Positions 1-5,433 of a stretch of 7,314 nt of DNA are shown in pieces. This stretch comes from JANQPX01 sp039028235 (GTDB lineage: Bacteria; Pseudomonadota; Alphaproteobacteria; Geminicoccales; Geminicoccaceae): the NCBI GenBank assembly GCA_039028235.1, contig JBCCIN010000276.1, positions 1 through 7,314 of the forward strand, given 5' to 3'. A model generated the notes under the pieces. The model saw only the letters and a list, made by a program, of their open reading frames with translations, did no database searches and had not been told where the DNA came from. Made by a program: the position numbers and the translations under genes. Numbering within the stretch: the first letter of the stretch is position 1; every line of letters begins with the position of its first letter.

Positions 1-441
1 GGTCACGCCGAAGTCCTGGCCGAAGCTCGTCCCGCCGGCGGATGCCCAGCGCAGGTTCCAGCCCATGCGCGCACGATAGGCGAGGAGTGTCGCCAGGGGC
101 GCGTTCGATACCAGGACGAAGGCGGTGTCGCGTGCGGCCAGGTGCATGTCGATGCCATCGAAGTGGTCACACCAGAAGGAGCAGCTCGGGCAACCCTCCT
201 CCCAATCGGGGCCGAACATGAAGTGGTAGACGATGAGCTGGCCATGGCCGTCGAATAGCTCGGCCAGGGTCTTTTCGCCGTCCTCGGTCTCGAAGACATA
301 AGGCCTGTCGACGGCGACCATCGGCAAGCCGCGCCTGGCCTCGGTCAGAGCATCGCGCTCGCGTGTGTACGCCTTTTCCCGTTCGAGCAGGGTTCTTCGC
401 TCTTTCAGCCATGTCTTTCGATCGACGAGATTGACGGTCAT
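1..441 (-). CDS. DUF899 family thioredoxin-fold protein (partial, N-terminal 147 residues)
   Basis: The reading frame is open from an ATG at 441 down to the window edge, so the C-terminus is missing; family members are usually around 230-260 residues. The start is supported by AAAGGGAGA shortly upstream on the minus strand. Visible features are a charged N-terminal helix (residues 8-36), then the thioredoxin-like core: YVFETEDG (48-55), LIVYHFMFGPDW (69-80) and the hallmark EGCPSCSFWCDHFDG (82-96) with a CxxC at C84/C87 plus C91, then VLVSNAPL (109-116). This cysteine block and the following strand are typical of DUF899 (PF05988), a family related to AhpC/thioredoxin folds whose reaction is not established. 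A cytosolic redox or thiol role is an inference from the CxxC. It diverges from the ArsR and SRPBCC genes, an arrangement often seen for this family, and shares the operator region at 506-559 with them. Confidence 0.9.
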   Translation of the reverse strand, partial: MTVNLVDRKTWLKERRTLLEREKAYTRERDALTEARRGLPMVAVDRPYVFETEDGEKTLAELFDGHGQLIVYHFMFGPDWEEGCPSCSFWCDHFDGIDMHLAARDTAFVLVSNAPLATLLAYRARMGWNLRWASAGGTSFGQDFGVT

Positions 442-505
442 CGGACGGTCTCCCTTTCGCTGCCGCCGGGCTTGCCCTCTTGCTGGGTTCGCCGCGGACG
501 ATTAA

Positions 506-521
506 TCAACAATTATGTTGA
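506..521. promoter_or_regulatory. ArsR-type operator, copy A
   Basis: The site is a perfect 6-4-6 palindrome, TCAACA-ATTA-TGTTGA, in the gap between the divergent DUF899 and ArsR genes. Its size and dyad symmetry suit a winged-helix ArsR dimer. The right arm overlaps a TTGACT hexamer (518-523) that could serve as the -35 element for the rightward promoter, so binding would block RNA polymerase. Binding by the adjacent regulator is inferred from position and symmetry, not shown. Confidence 0.75.
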
Positions 522-551
522 CTATTTCGAAGCGGCTATTTAGTCAACATA
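514..551. repeat. 11-bp inverted repeat joining the two operators
   Basis: TATGTTGACTA (514-524) is the exact reverse complement of TAGTCAACATA (541-551), with a 16-bp spacer. The repeat consists of the inner halves of the two operators plus the flanking CTA/TAG. The promoter region is therefore mirror-symmetric: each strand carries TTGACT followed 17 bp later by TAGTCA. TAGTCA is a poor -10 match, so the exact promoters are not fixed. The symmetry suggests that both divergent genes are controlled alike. Confidence 0.7.
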
Positions 552-559
552 TTTGTTGA
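544..559. promoter_or_regulatory. ArsR-type operator, copy B
   Basis: This is a second perfect copy of the same 6-4-6 palindrome, TCAACA-TATT-TGTTGA, exactly 38 bp from copy A. Only the 4-bp spacer differs. It lies 16 bp upstream of the ArsR start codon, just before the ribosome binding site GGAG (565-568). Its left arm overlaps a TTGACT hexamer on the minus strand (547-542), a candidate -35 element for the leftward DUF899 promoter. Exact repetition of both arms makes a chance occurrence unlikely. Confidence 0.75.
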
Positions 560-575
560 GTGTCGGAGATTCCGC

Positions 576-887
576 ATGAGCGATCTGAATACCCTCTTCT
601 CGGCCTTGGGTGACGAAACCCGCCGCGCCATTCTGCAGCGGCTGAGAGAGGGGGAGCAGCCACTGTCGCAATTGGCGGCTCCGTTTGCCATGTCCCAGAC
701 CGGTGTCACACGCCATGTGCGTGTGCTGGAGGATGCTGGGCTGGTGACCGTGGAAAAGAGGGGACGCGTGCGTCACTGCGCGCTCAACGCTGGTCCCTTT
801 CGCGACGCGGTTTCCTGGCTCGAAAGCTATCGGCCATTCTGGGAGCAGCGCTTCGAGAACCTTGCGCGCTTCATCGCGGAGGATTGA
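576..887 (+). CDS. ArsR-family winged-helix transcriptional repressor
   Basis: This 103-residue protein has the normal size for a stand-alone ArsR regulator. It opens with LFSALGDETRRAILQRL (7-23), the typical first helices. The helix-turn-helix follows at about 30-57 (LSQLAAPFAMSQTGVTRHVRVLEDAGLV), then the wing VEKRGRVRHCAL (59-70) and a C-terminal dimerisation helix (74-100). The metal-binding ELCVCDL motif of arsenic/cadmium sensors is absent and the only cysteine is C68, so metal sensing is unlikely. It belongs with the ArsR proteins that sit next to SRPBCC genes. The start is supported by GGAG at 565-568, 7 nt upstream. It probably represses itself, the downstream SRPBCC gene and the divergent DUF899 gene through the twin palindromes at 506-559. 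The inducing signal is unknown. Confidence 0.93.
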   Translation: MSDLNTLFSALGDETRRAILQRLREGEQPLSQLAAPFAMSQTGVTRHVRVLEDAGLVTVEKRGRVRHCALNAGPFRDAVSWLESYRPFWEQRFENLARFIAED

Positions 888-889
888 CT

Positions 890-1369
890 ATGATCAACAT
901 TCTTGCATCCATCGAAGGTGCCGAGCCCGTGGTGATCGAGGCCATGTTTCCGACCACCGCACGCCGGCTGTTCGCGGCCTGGACGGAACCCGATCAGGTC
1001 AGACAGTGGTTCGGGCTCGATCCAACCATGCTGACCGATGTTCGCATCGATCTTCGAGAAGGCGGTCACTGGCGCTTCGTGATGCGGGCGGGACGTGATC
1101 GAGAGGAGTATCTCGAAGGCCAGTATCTCGAAATCCTGCCGGAAGAGCGGCTGACGTTCAGCTGGTCCCATCATGTCAAGACGGCCGAAGGCCAGCACGA
1201 TCAAACGCCACCCTCTCAGGTCAGCATCCGCTTCGAACCCCATGGCAAGGCGACGCGCATGACCCTCGAACACAAGGCGATCTCGACCGAGGGTGGTCGC
1301 TTGGGCGTGCGCAAGGGCTGGATCGCGAGCTTCGAATCACTGGCCGAGGCGGTGGCTGCCAAATTCTGA
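890..1369 (+). CDS. SRPBCC / AHSA1-like (Aha1 C-terminal domain) protein
   Basis: This 159-residue protein fills one START-like helix-grip domain. Visible hallmarks are the ARRLFAAWTEPDQVRQWFG segment (24-42), REGGHWRFVM (56-65), YLEGQYLEILPEERLTFSW (74-92), the paired strands VSIRFEPHG and TRMTLEHKA (101-120), and the C-terminal helix with GWIASFESLAEAV (143-155). The family binds hydrophobic ligands in a cavity; most bacterial AHSA1-like members have no known substrate. The ATG at 890 is chosen because GGAGGA (878-883) lies 6 nt upstream. A TTG at 884 would extend the protein by two residues and overlap the ArsR stop, but it directly abuts that ribosome binding site. The gap to the ArsR gene is 2 bp, so the two are almost certainly one transcript and translationally coupled. 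Confidence 0.92.
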   Translation: MINILASIEGAEPVVIEAMFPTTARRLFAAWTEPDQVRQWFGLDPTMLTDVRIDLREGGHWRFVMRAGRDREEYLEGQYLEILPEERLTFSWSHHVKTAEGQHDQTPPSQVSIRFEPHGKATRMTLEHKAISTEGGRLGVRKGWIASFESLAEAVAAKF

Positions 1370-1391
1370 CCGCGTCCGGGACCGCTCAAGC

Positions 1392-3026
1392 TTACGCCCT
1401 CGCGTCCTCCAGGATCATGTCCGCCGCCTTCTCGGCAATCATCAGGGTCGGTGAGTTGGTGTTGCCGGAGGTGATCGTCGGCATGATCGAGGCATCGGCG
1501 ACGCGCAAGCGCTCGATGCCGTGGACTCGCAGCCGATCGTCCACCACCGCGAGCGGGTCGCTCCCCATTTTGCAGGTGCTGACCGGGTGGAAGATGGTGG
1601 TGCCGATGTCGCCGGCTGCTTTGACGAGTTCGTCCTCGGACTGCGCATTCGATCCGGGCATGAACTCTTCGGGCTGGTAAGGCTTCATCGCCTCGGTCTC
1701 CAGGACGATGCGACGGGTCAGGCGGATGGCATCGGCGGCGACCTGCTTGTCCCGCTCGGCGGCGAGGTAGTTGAGCTGGATAGCCGGTGCTGCGCTCGGG
1801 TCCGGGCTCTTGATCCGGACATGGCCCCGACTTTCCGGGCGGAGATTGCAGACCGATGCGGTGAAGGCGGGAAAGGGATGCAGCGGCTCGCCGAATTTCT
1901 CCAGGGTGAGGGGCTGCACGTGATATTGCAGATTGGCGGTGGCGAAGTCCTCTGAGGACTTGGCAAAGGCGCCGAGCTGTGAGGGCGCCATGGTCAGCGG
2001 ACCTTTTTTGAAGAGCGCGTAGTCGATCGCCATCTTCGCCTTGCCAATCAGACTCTGGCTGATCTCGTTCAAGGTCCGGATGTTCTGCACCTTGTAGGCG
2101 AGGCGAAGCTGCAGATGGTCCTGCAGGTTCTCACCGACGCCCGGAAGCTCATGGACGACGTCGATGCCGTGCTCGGCGAGAAGCGGCCCCGGACCGATGC
2201 CGGAGAGCTGCAGGATCTGCGGCGAGCCGATCGATCCGGCCGCGAGGATGACTTCCGCGTGGGCTAATGCCTGCTTCAGCGACCCTCCCTGCCGGAACTG
2301 CACGCCAGTGACACGCCGGCCGTCGAGCAGAAGCCGTTCGGTCTGGGCGTTGGTGAGCACCGTAAGATTGCTTCGGCCCCTCGCAGGCTGCAGGAAGGCC
2401 TTCGCGGTATGCCAGCGCACGCCTTTTCGCTGATTCACCTGGAAATAGCTGCAGCCCTCGTTGTCACCTCCATTGAAATCGTCGATGGATGGAATGCCGA
2501 CCTCGGCGGCAGCCTCTCGAAAGATATCGAGGATGCTCCAGGAAAGCCGCTGCTCCTCGACCCGCCATTCACCTCCAGCACCGTGCACGCCATTCCGGCC
2601 GGCAAAGTGGTCCTCGGTCTTTCGGAAAACCGGCAGCACATCCTCCCAGGACCAGCCGACATTGCCGAGCTGGCGCCAGTGGTCGTAGTCGGCCGCCTGG
2701 CCGCGCATATAGATCATGCCGTTGATCGTAGAACAGCCGCCCAGCACCTTGCCGCGGGTGTAGCTGAGCGAGCGCCCGTTCAGGCCGGGATCGGGCTCGG
2801 TCTTGAAGCACCAGTCGGCGCGCGGGTTGCCGTGGCTGTAGAGATAGCCAACGGGTATGTGGAACCAGATCCAGTTGTCTTTCCCGCCGGCCTCGAGAAG
2901 GAGGACGTTCCTCTTGGGATCGGCACTCAAGCGATTGGCGAGAAGACAGCCGGCCGTGCCTGCGCCGACGATGATGTAGTCGAATCTTCCCAGGAGTTCG
3001 CCGTCCGCCTCGTCCGATCCCGCCAT
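1392..3026 (-). CDS. GMC-family FAD-dependent oxidoreductase (BetA/AlkJ-like alcohol dehydrogenase)
   Basis: This 544-residue protein is full length for the family. It starts with the ADP-binding Rossmann motif DYIIVGAGTAGCLLANRLS (16-34) ending in LLLEAGG (42-48). GMC signature 1 is RGKVLGGCSTINGMIYMRGQ (91-110) and signature 2 is GSIGSPQILQLSGIG (264-278). The C-terminal active-site block HPVSTCKMG (480-488) and SGNTNSPTLMIAEKAADM (520-537) supply the catalytic His480 and Asn524, by analogy with choline oxidase/dehydrogenase. There is no signal peptide or membrane helix, so it is probably cytosolic or peripheral, oxidising a primary alcohol with an unknown electron acceptor. The best-known relatives are choline dehydrogenase and the alkanol dehydrogenase AlkJ, but no betaine genes are nearby, so the substrate is left open. 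The ATG at 3026 has GGAG 4 nt upstream. It lies 65 bp downstream of the SGNH gene and converges with the SRPBCC gene (22-bp gap). Confidence 0.95.
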   Translation of the reverse strand: MAGSDEADGELLGRFDYIIVGAGTAGCLLANRLSADPKRNVLLLEAGGKDNWIWFHIPVGYLYSHGNPRADWCFKTEPDPGLNGRSLSYTRGKVLGGCSTINGMIYMRGQAADYDHWRQLGNVGWSWEDVLPVFRKTEDHFAGRNGVHGAGGEWRVEEQRLSWSILDIFREAAAEVGIPSIDDFNGGDNEGCSYFQVNQRKGVRWHTAKAFLQPARGRSNLTVLTNAQTERLLLDGRRVTGVQFRQGGSLKQALAHAEVILAAGSIGSPQILQLSGIGPGPLLAEHGIDVVHELPGVGENLQDHLQLRLAYKVQNIRTLNEISQSLIGKAKMAIDYALFKKGPLTMAPSQLGAFAKSSEDFATANLQYHVQPLTLEKFGEPLHPFPAFTASVCNLRPESRGHVRIKSPDPSAAPAIQLNYLAAERDKQVAADAIRLTRRIVLETEAMKPYQPEEFMPGSNAQSEDELVKAAGDIGTTIFHPVSTCKMGSDPLAVVDDRLRVHGIERLRVADASIMPTITSGNTNSPTLMIAEKAADMILEDARA

Positions 3027-3036
3027 GTCTTCTCCA

Positions 3037-3061
3037 GGTGGTCACCAAGCCGTGCACCACC
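3037..3061 (-). other. bulged hairpin in the leader of the GMC oxidoreductase gene
   Basis: On the minus strand GGTGGT-g-CAC pairs with GTG-ACCACC around a 6-nt loop, giving nine base pairs interrupted by one bulged base. It occupies much of the 65-bp gap after the SGNH stop codon and ends 1-2 nt before the GGAG ribosome binding site of the oxidoreductase. No T-run follows, so it is not a standard terminator. It could modulate translation or mark an mRNA processing site, but it could also be fortuitous in GC-rich DNA. Confidence 0.4.
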
Positions 3062-3091
3062 GCCATCATGCCGGGCGTCAAATGTCAATGT

Positions 3092-4192
3092 TCAGCGCTG
3101 GACGGCACTCTCTGGAGTGGCGGCGCTCAGGGCAGGATTGCCGGTCGACGAGCGCGACGCGAAGCCATCAGCCTCGTCGAACCTCTCCACCAGCCATTCC
3201 GCCAGGATCTGATGGCCGAGGCAGCTCGGATGATGATCGGTGAGCGACCGCGCCATGTTGAGGCCGGCGCGCGAGTCGTCGAGATAGGCATCGAACCCGT
3301 TCAGCACCGGCGTGCCCAGGAGGCCAGAGAGCCTCCCGGCGGCTATTTCGCTCGCCTCATACATCGGGTTGTCGCGGGAGAGAAACTCGACCGGCGGGTA
3401 GAAGGCGACCATCATCGCAATGCCGTCACGCTCGGCGATCCTGTCGATCTCCTGCATACCCGCTGCGATCAGGCGGAACTCGAGACTTTCCGAATCCGTC
3501 CAAAGACCGGGATAGCGAAGGCGGCCAACCGGCTCACCGCCATCGAGGGTGACGGCCAGCACCGCCATGGATTCGCGAAAGAAGCGATAAGCATAGGAAG
3601 CGCGATGGAGCCAGCTGTCGACCGGGCCGCCGATAGAAAACCAGGGTGTGTCCCCGTCATAAGTCGGCTGGCCGACCACGGCAGTCTTACAGAAATCGCG
3701 GATCTCGGCTTTTTCTGCCTCGGTGATGGTCTCCGCCCGCTCGATGACATCGATCATCGGGCACATGCGCGGCTCGATCACGTCAGCATCATTTGTGTAA
3801 AGCATGACGATCAGGCCCGCCGGCCTTCCCACGCCAGCCCGATAGCCCTGAAGCTGGTCCAGATAGGCGAAAACGGAGGTGTTGGCCGATCCGAGATTGA
3901 TCGCCTTGTAGCCGGAGGCGATCGGCTGCGCGGCGGTTTCGAAATGACCGACGAGGTTCTGATCGAAACCGCAATTGATACCCGCGACCATGGAATCGCC
4001 GAGCACGACGATAGCGTCTCGCGGGTCAGCCAGGTCCTCTGCCGTCGTCATCACCCGCCGTTCGCGACCGTCCCATTCATGATAAACATAGTCGACCGCA
4101 AGAGAGCTGTGGTCGTCGAAGCGCAAATAGGCTTCGATCATCAGGATTCCGGCCAGAATGCTGATCAGCAGGGTCAAAACGGTCAAGCGCAT
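3092..4192 (-). CDS. membrane-anchored SGNH/GDSL-type hydrolase
   Basis: This 366-residue protein has an N-terminal hydrophobic segment (residues 3-20) followed by acidic and polar sequence, consistent with a signal anchor and a periplasmic catalytic domain. SGNH blocks are visible in order: block I IVVLGDSMVAG (61-71) with nucleophile Ser67, block II INLGSANTS (98-106) with Gly101, block III LYTNDAD (131-137) with Asn134, and block V LTDHHPSCLGHQILAEWL (317-334) with Asp319 and His321. The D-x-H-P-S form of block V resembles SGNH proteins acting on envelope or polysaccharide acyl groups, so an esterase or acetyltransferase-like role at the cell surface is plausible but inferred. The substrate cannot be told from sequence. 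The last 20 residues are low-complexity Ser/Ala/Pro. The ATG at 4192 is the first start after an in-frame stop at 4216-4214; its ribosome binding site is weak. The GMC gene follows 65 bp downstream. Confidence 0.87.
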   Translation of the reverse strand: MRLTVLTLLISILAGILMIEAYLRFDDHSSLAVDYVYHEWDGRERRVMTTAEDLADPRDAIVVLGDSMVAGINCGFDQNLVGHFETAAQPIASGYKAINLGSANTSVFAYLDQLQGYRAGVGRPAGLIVMLYTNDADVIEPRMCPMIDVIERAETITEAEKAEIRDFCKTAVVGQPTYDGDTPWFSIGGPVDSWLHRASYAYRFFRESMAVLAVTLDGGEPVGRLRYPGLWTDSESLEFRLIAAGMQEIDRIAERDGIAMMVAFYPPVEFLSRDNPMYEASEIAAGRLSGLLGTPVLNGFDAYLDDSRAGLNMARSLTDHHPSCLGHQILAEWLVERFDEADGFASRSSTGNPALSAATPESAVQR

Positions 4193-4380
4193 GAGGTTGT
4201 CGGTCCGCCGGCTTCATCTTGGTTGATTGAAACCTTGTCATAATGCTGCCGCGGCGGGCGCGCCAAGAAAAAACGACAGGCCTCCACGTCCTTCGACCCG
4301 CCAGTCTCATCGCTGTTGACGTCTGACGCTGACCTCCCGCACCATCGCCAGAAGGATCGCGGCAGAGGGTGAGGGACTGG
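4193..4380. promoter_or_regulatory. divergent intergenic region between SGNH and aldo/keto reductase genes
   Basis: These 188 bp separate two genes that start in opposite directions, so promoters for both should lie here. Candidate pieces are TTGACG at 4316-4321 (plus strand) and ATGACA at 4241-4236 (minus strand). Neither has a convincing -10 hexamer at 16-18 bp, so no promoter is assigned. No convincing palindrome or RNA gene was seen. The final bases carry the ribosome binding site of the reductase (AGGG, 4372-4375). Confidence 0.35.
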
Positions 4381-5250
4381 ATGACCATCGAAAAGCGGGC
4401 GTTCGGGCGGACCGGGCATCGGAGTTCCGCCGTCATCTTCGGTGCGGCAGCGCTGAAGAATGTGGATCAGGCCACGGCGGATCGCACGCTCGATCTGCTC
4501 CATCAATACGGCGTGAACCACATCGACACGGCGCCGCGCTACGGCGATGCCGAGCTCAGAATCGGTCCTTGGATGGAGCGAGCCCGCGACGACTTCTTCC
4601 TCGCGACCAAGACGGATCAGTTCGACTATGCAGGGTGCAAGGCGCAAATCCAGCGGTCGCTGGAAAAGCTGCGCACCAACCGTGTCGATCTGCTGCAGCT
4701 CCATTGTCTGATCCATCCGGATGACTGGGAACGCGCGTTTGCGCCTGATGGCGCGATGGAGGCGATCCTGGAGGCGAAGAAGGCCGGCCAGGTCGACCAT
4801 ATCGGTGTCACCGGACATAGCTGGACGGTCGCCGCCATGCACCGACGCAGCCTGGAGCGTTTCGACTTCGATTCAGTGCTGATGCCCTGGAACTGGTATG
4901 CCTCGAAGCACCCGGCCTATTCACGCGACTTCAAGGAAACCGTGGCTCTCTGTGAGGAGCGCGACGTGGCGGTACAAACGATCAAATCGATCGCGCGCGG
5001 TGCCTGGGCGGCGGGTGTCGAGAAGAACCGCAACACCTGGTATCAGCCGCTGGAAGACGAGGACGACATTCGGACCGCCGTACACTGGGTGCTGTCCCAC
5101 CGCCGGTTCTTCCTGAACTCGGTCGGCGACGTCGAACTCCTGCCGATGGTGCTGCGTGCGGCGGCGGAGCTTGGCGCCGATGTTCCCGACGATGCAGTGA
5201 TGGCCGGGATGAGCGAGCGGGCCGGGCTGGGGTCTATCTTCGGCCTTTGA
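4381..5250 (+). CDS. aldo/keto reductase family protein
   Basis: This 289-residue protein has a compact (beta/alpha)8-barrel pattern. The N-terminus FGRTGHRSSAVIFGAAAL (8-25) is typical of the family. The catalytic tetrad is complete: Asp49 and Tyr54 in HIDTAPRYGDAE (47-58), Lys77 in FFLATKT (72-78) and His108 in VDLLQLH (102-108). The barrel continues with HIGVTGH (140-146) and the VAVQTIKSIARGAW cofactor-side strand and loop (187-200). The end, HWVLSHRRFFLNSVGDVELL (225-244), contains the usual late helix. Such enzymes reduce aldehydes or ketones with NAD(P)H in the cytosol; this subfamily has no assigned substrate. The ATG at 4381 is preferred because AGGG lies 5 nt upstream. A GTG at 4369 would add four residues before the conserved region. 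It stands alone, divergent from the SGNH gene and 183 bp ahead of the TPR gene. Confidence 0.92.
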   Translation: MTIEKRAFGRTGHRSSAVIFGAAALKNVDQATADRTLDLLHQYGVNHIDTAPRYGDAELRIGPWMERARDDFFLATKTDQFDYAGCKAQIQRSLEKLRTNRVDLLQLHCLIHPDDWERAFAPDGAMEAILEAKKAGQVDHIGVTGHSWTVAAMHRRSLERFDFDSVLMPWNWYASKHPAYSRDFKETVALCEERDVAVQTIKSIARGAWAAGVEKNRNTWYQPLEDEDDIRTAVHWVLSHRRFFLNSVGDVELLPMVLRAAAELGADVPDDAVMAGMSERAGLGSIFGL

Positions 5251-5433
5251 GCAAGGCTGGCGCACCACAACCAATGATTGCCGGATCAATAAAATTTTAG
5301 CCTTGTAGCAATGGTCACAGTATCATCACGCTGATTTCACTATGACGTGATCTGATGGTTTTTGGGCCGCGATACGGTCAGTACAATAACGCGGCGCCAA
5401 GTCGATCCACCGCAATTACGGGGACAAAACACA
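5251..5433 (+). promoter_or_regulatory. AT-rich leader and probable promoter region of the TPR gene
   Basis: This 183-bp gap is clearly more AT-rich than the genes around it, including AAAATTTT at 5291-5298. It contains an inverted repeat ATCACG (5325-5330) / CGTGAT (5346-5351) with a 15-bp spacer, a possible regulator site. It also has a TACAAT hexamer (5382-5387) that could be a -10 element, although no good -35 lies at the right distance. CAAGGCT (5252-5258) and AGCCTTG (5299-5305) form a 7-bp repeat pair, but the 40-nt loop makes a terminator for the reductase doubtful. The ribosome binding site GGGGA (5420-5424) lies 9 nt before the ATG. Confidence 0.4.

Noticed and set aside
576..887. 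Arsenic or heavy-metal sensing by the ArsR protein
   Set aside because: The ELCVCDL-type cysteine motif is absent and only one cysteine (C68) is present; no arsenic resistance genes are nearby.
1368..1391. Terminator between the convergent SRPBCC and GMC genes
   Set aside because: The gap has a short direct repeat (GACCGC twice) and the palindrome GTCC-G-GGAC, but no stem with a usable loop and no T-run.
1392..3026. Naming the GMC oxidoreductase betA (choline dehydrogenase)
   Set aside because: The motifs are shared by many GMC alcohol dehydrogenases, and no betaine aldehyde dehydrogenase, BetI-type regulator or choline transporter is in the window.
2409..3212. Plus-strand open frame of 267 codons opposite the GMC gene
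   Set aside because: It is antisense to the conserved FAD-binding region, has no domain and no ribosome binding site that I could justify.
3038..4243. Long plus-strand open frame (about 400 codons) opposite the SGNH gene
   Set aside because: It lies entirely antisense to a gene with clear SGNH blocks, has no recognisable domain and is Arg/His/Asp-rich as expected for a GC-rich shadow frame.
4183..4842. Minus-strand open frame of 219 codons covering the start of the aldo/keto reductase
   Set aside because: It runs across the reductase's catalytic region in antisense and shows no family features; it is a compositional shadow.
5362..5433. Upstream TTG start (5362) for the TPR protein
   Set aside because: It would put 24 extra polar residues before the signal peptide; the ATG at 5434 has a ribosome binding site and a proper N-terminus.
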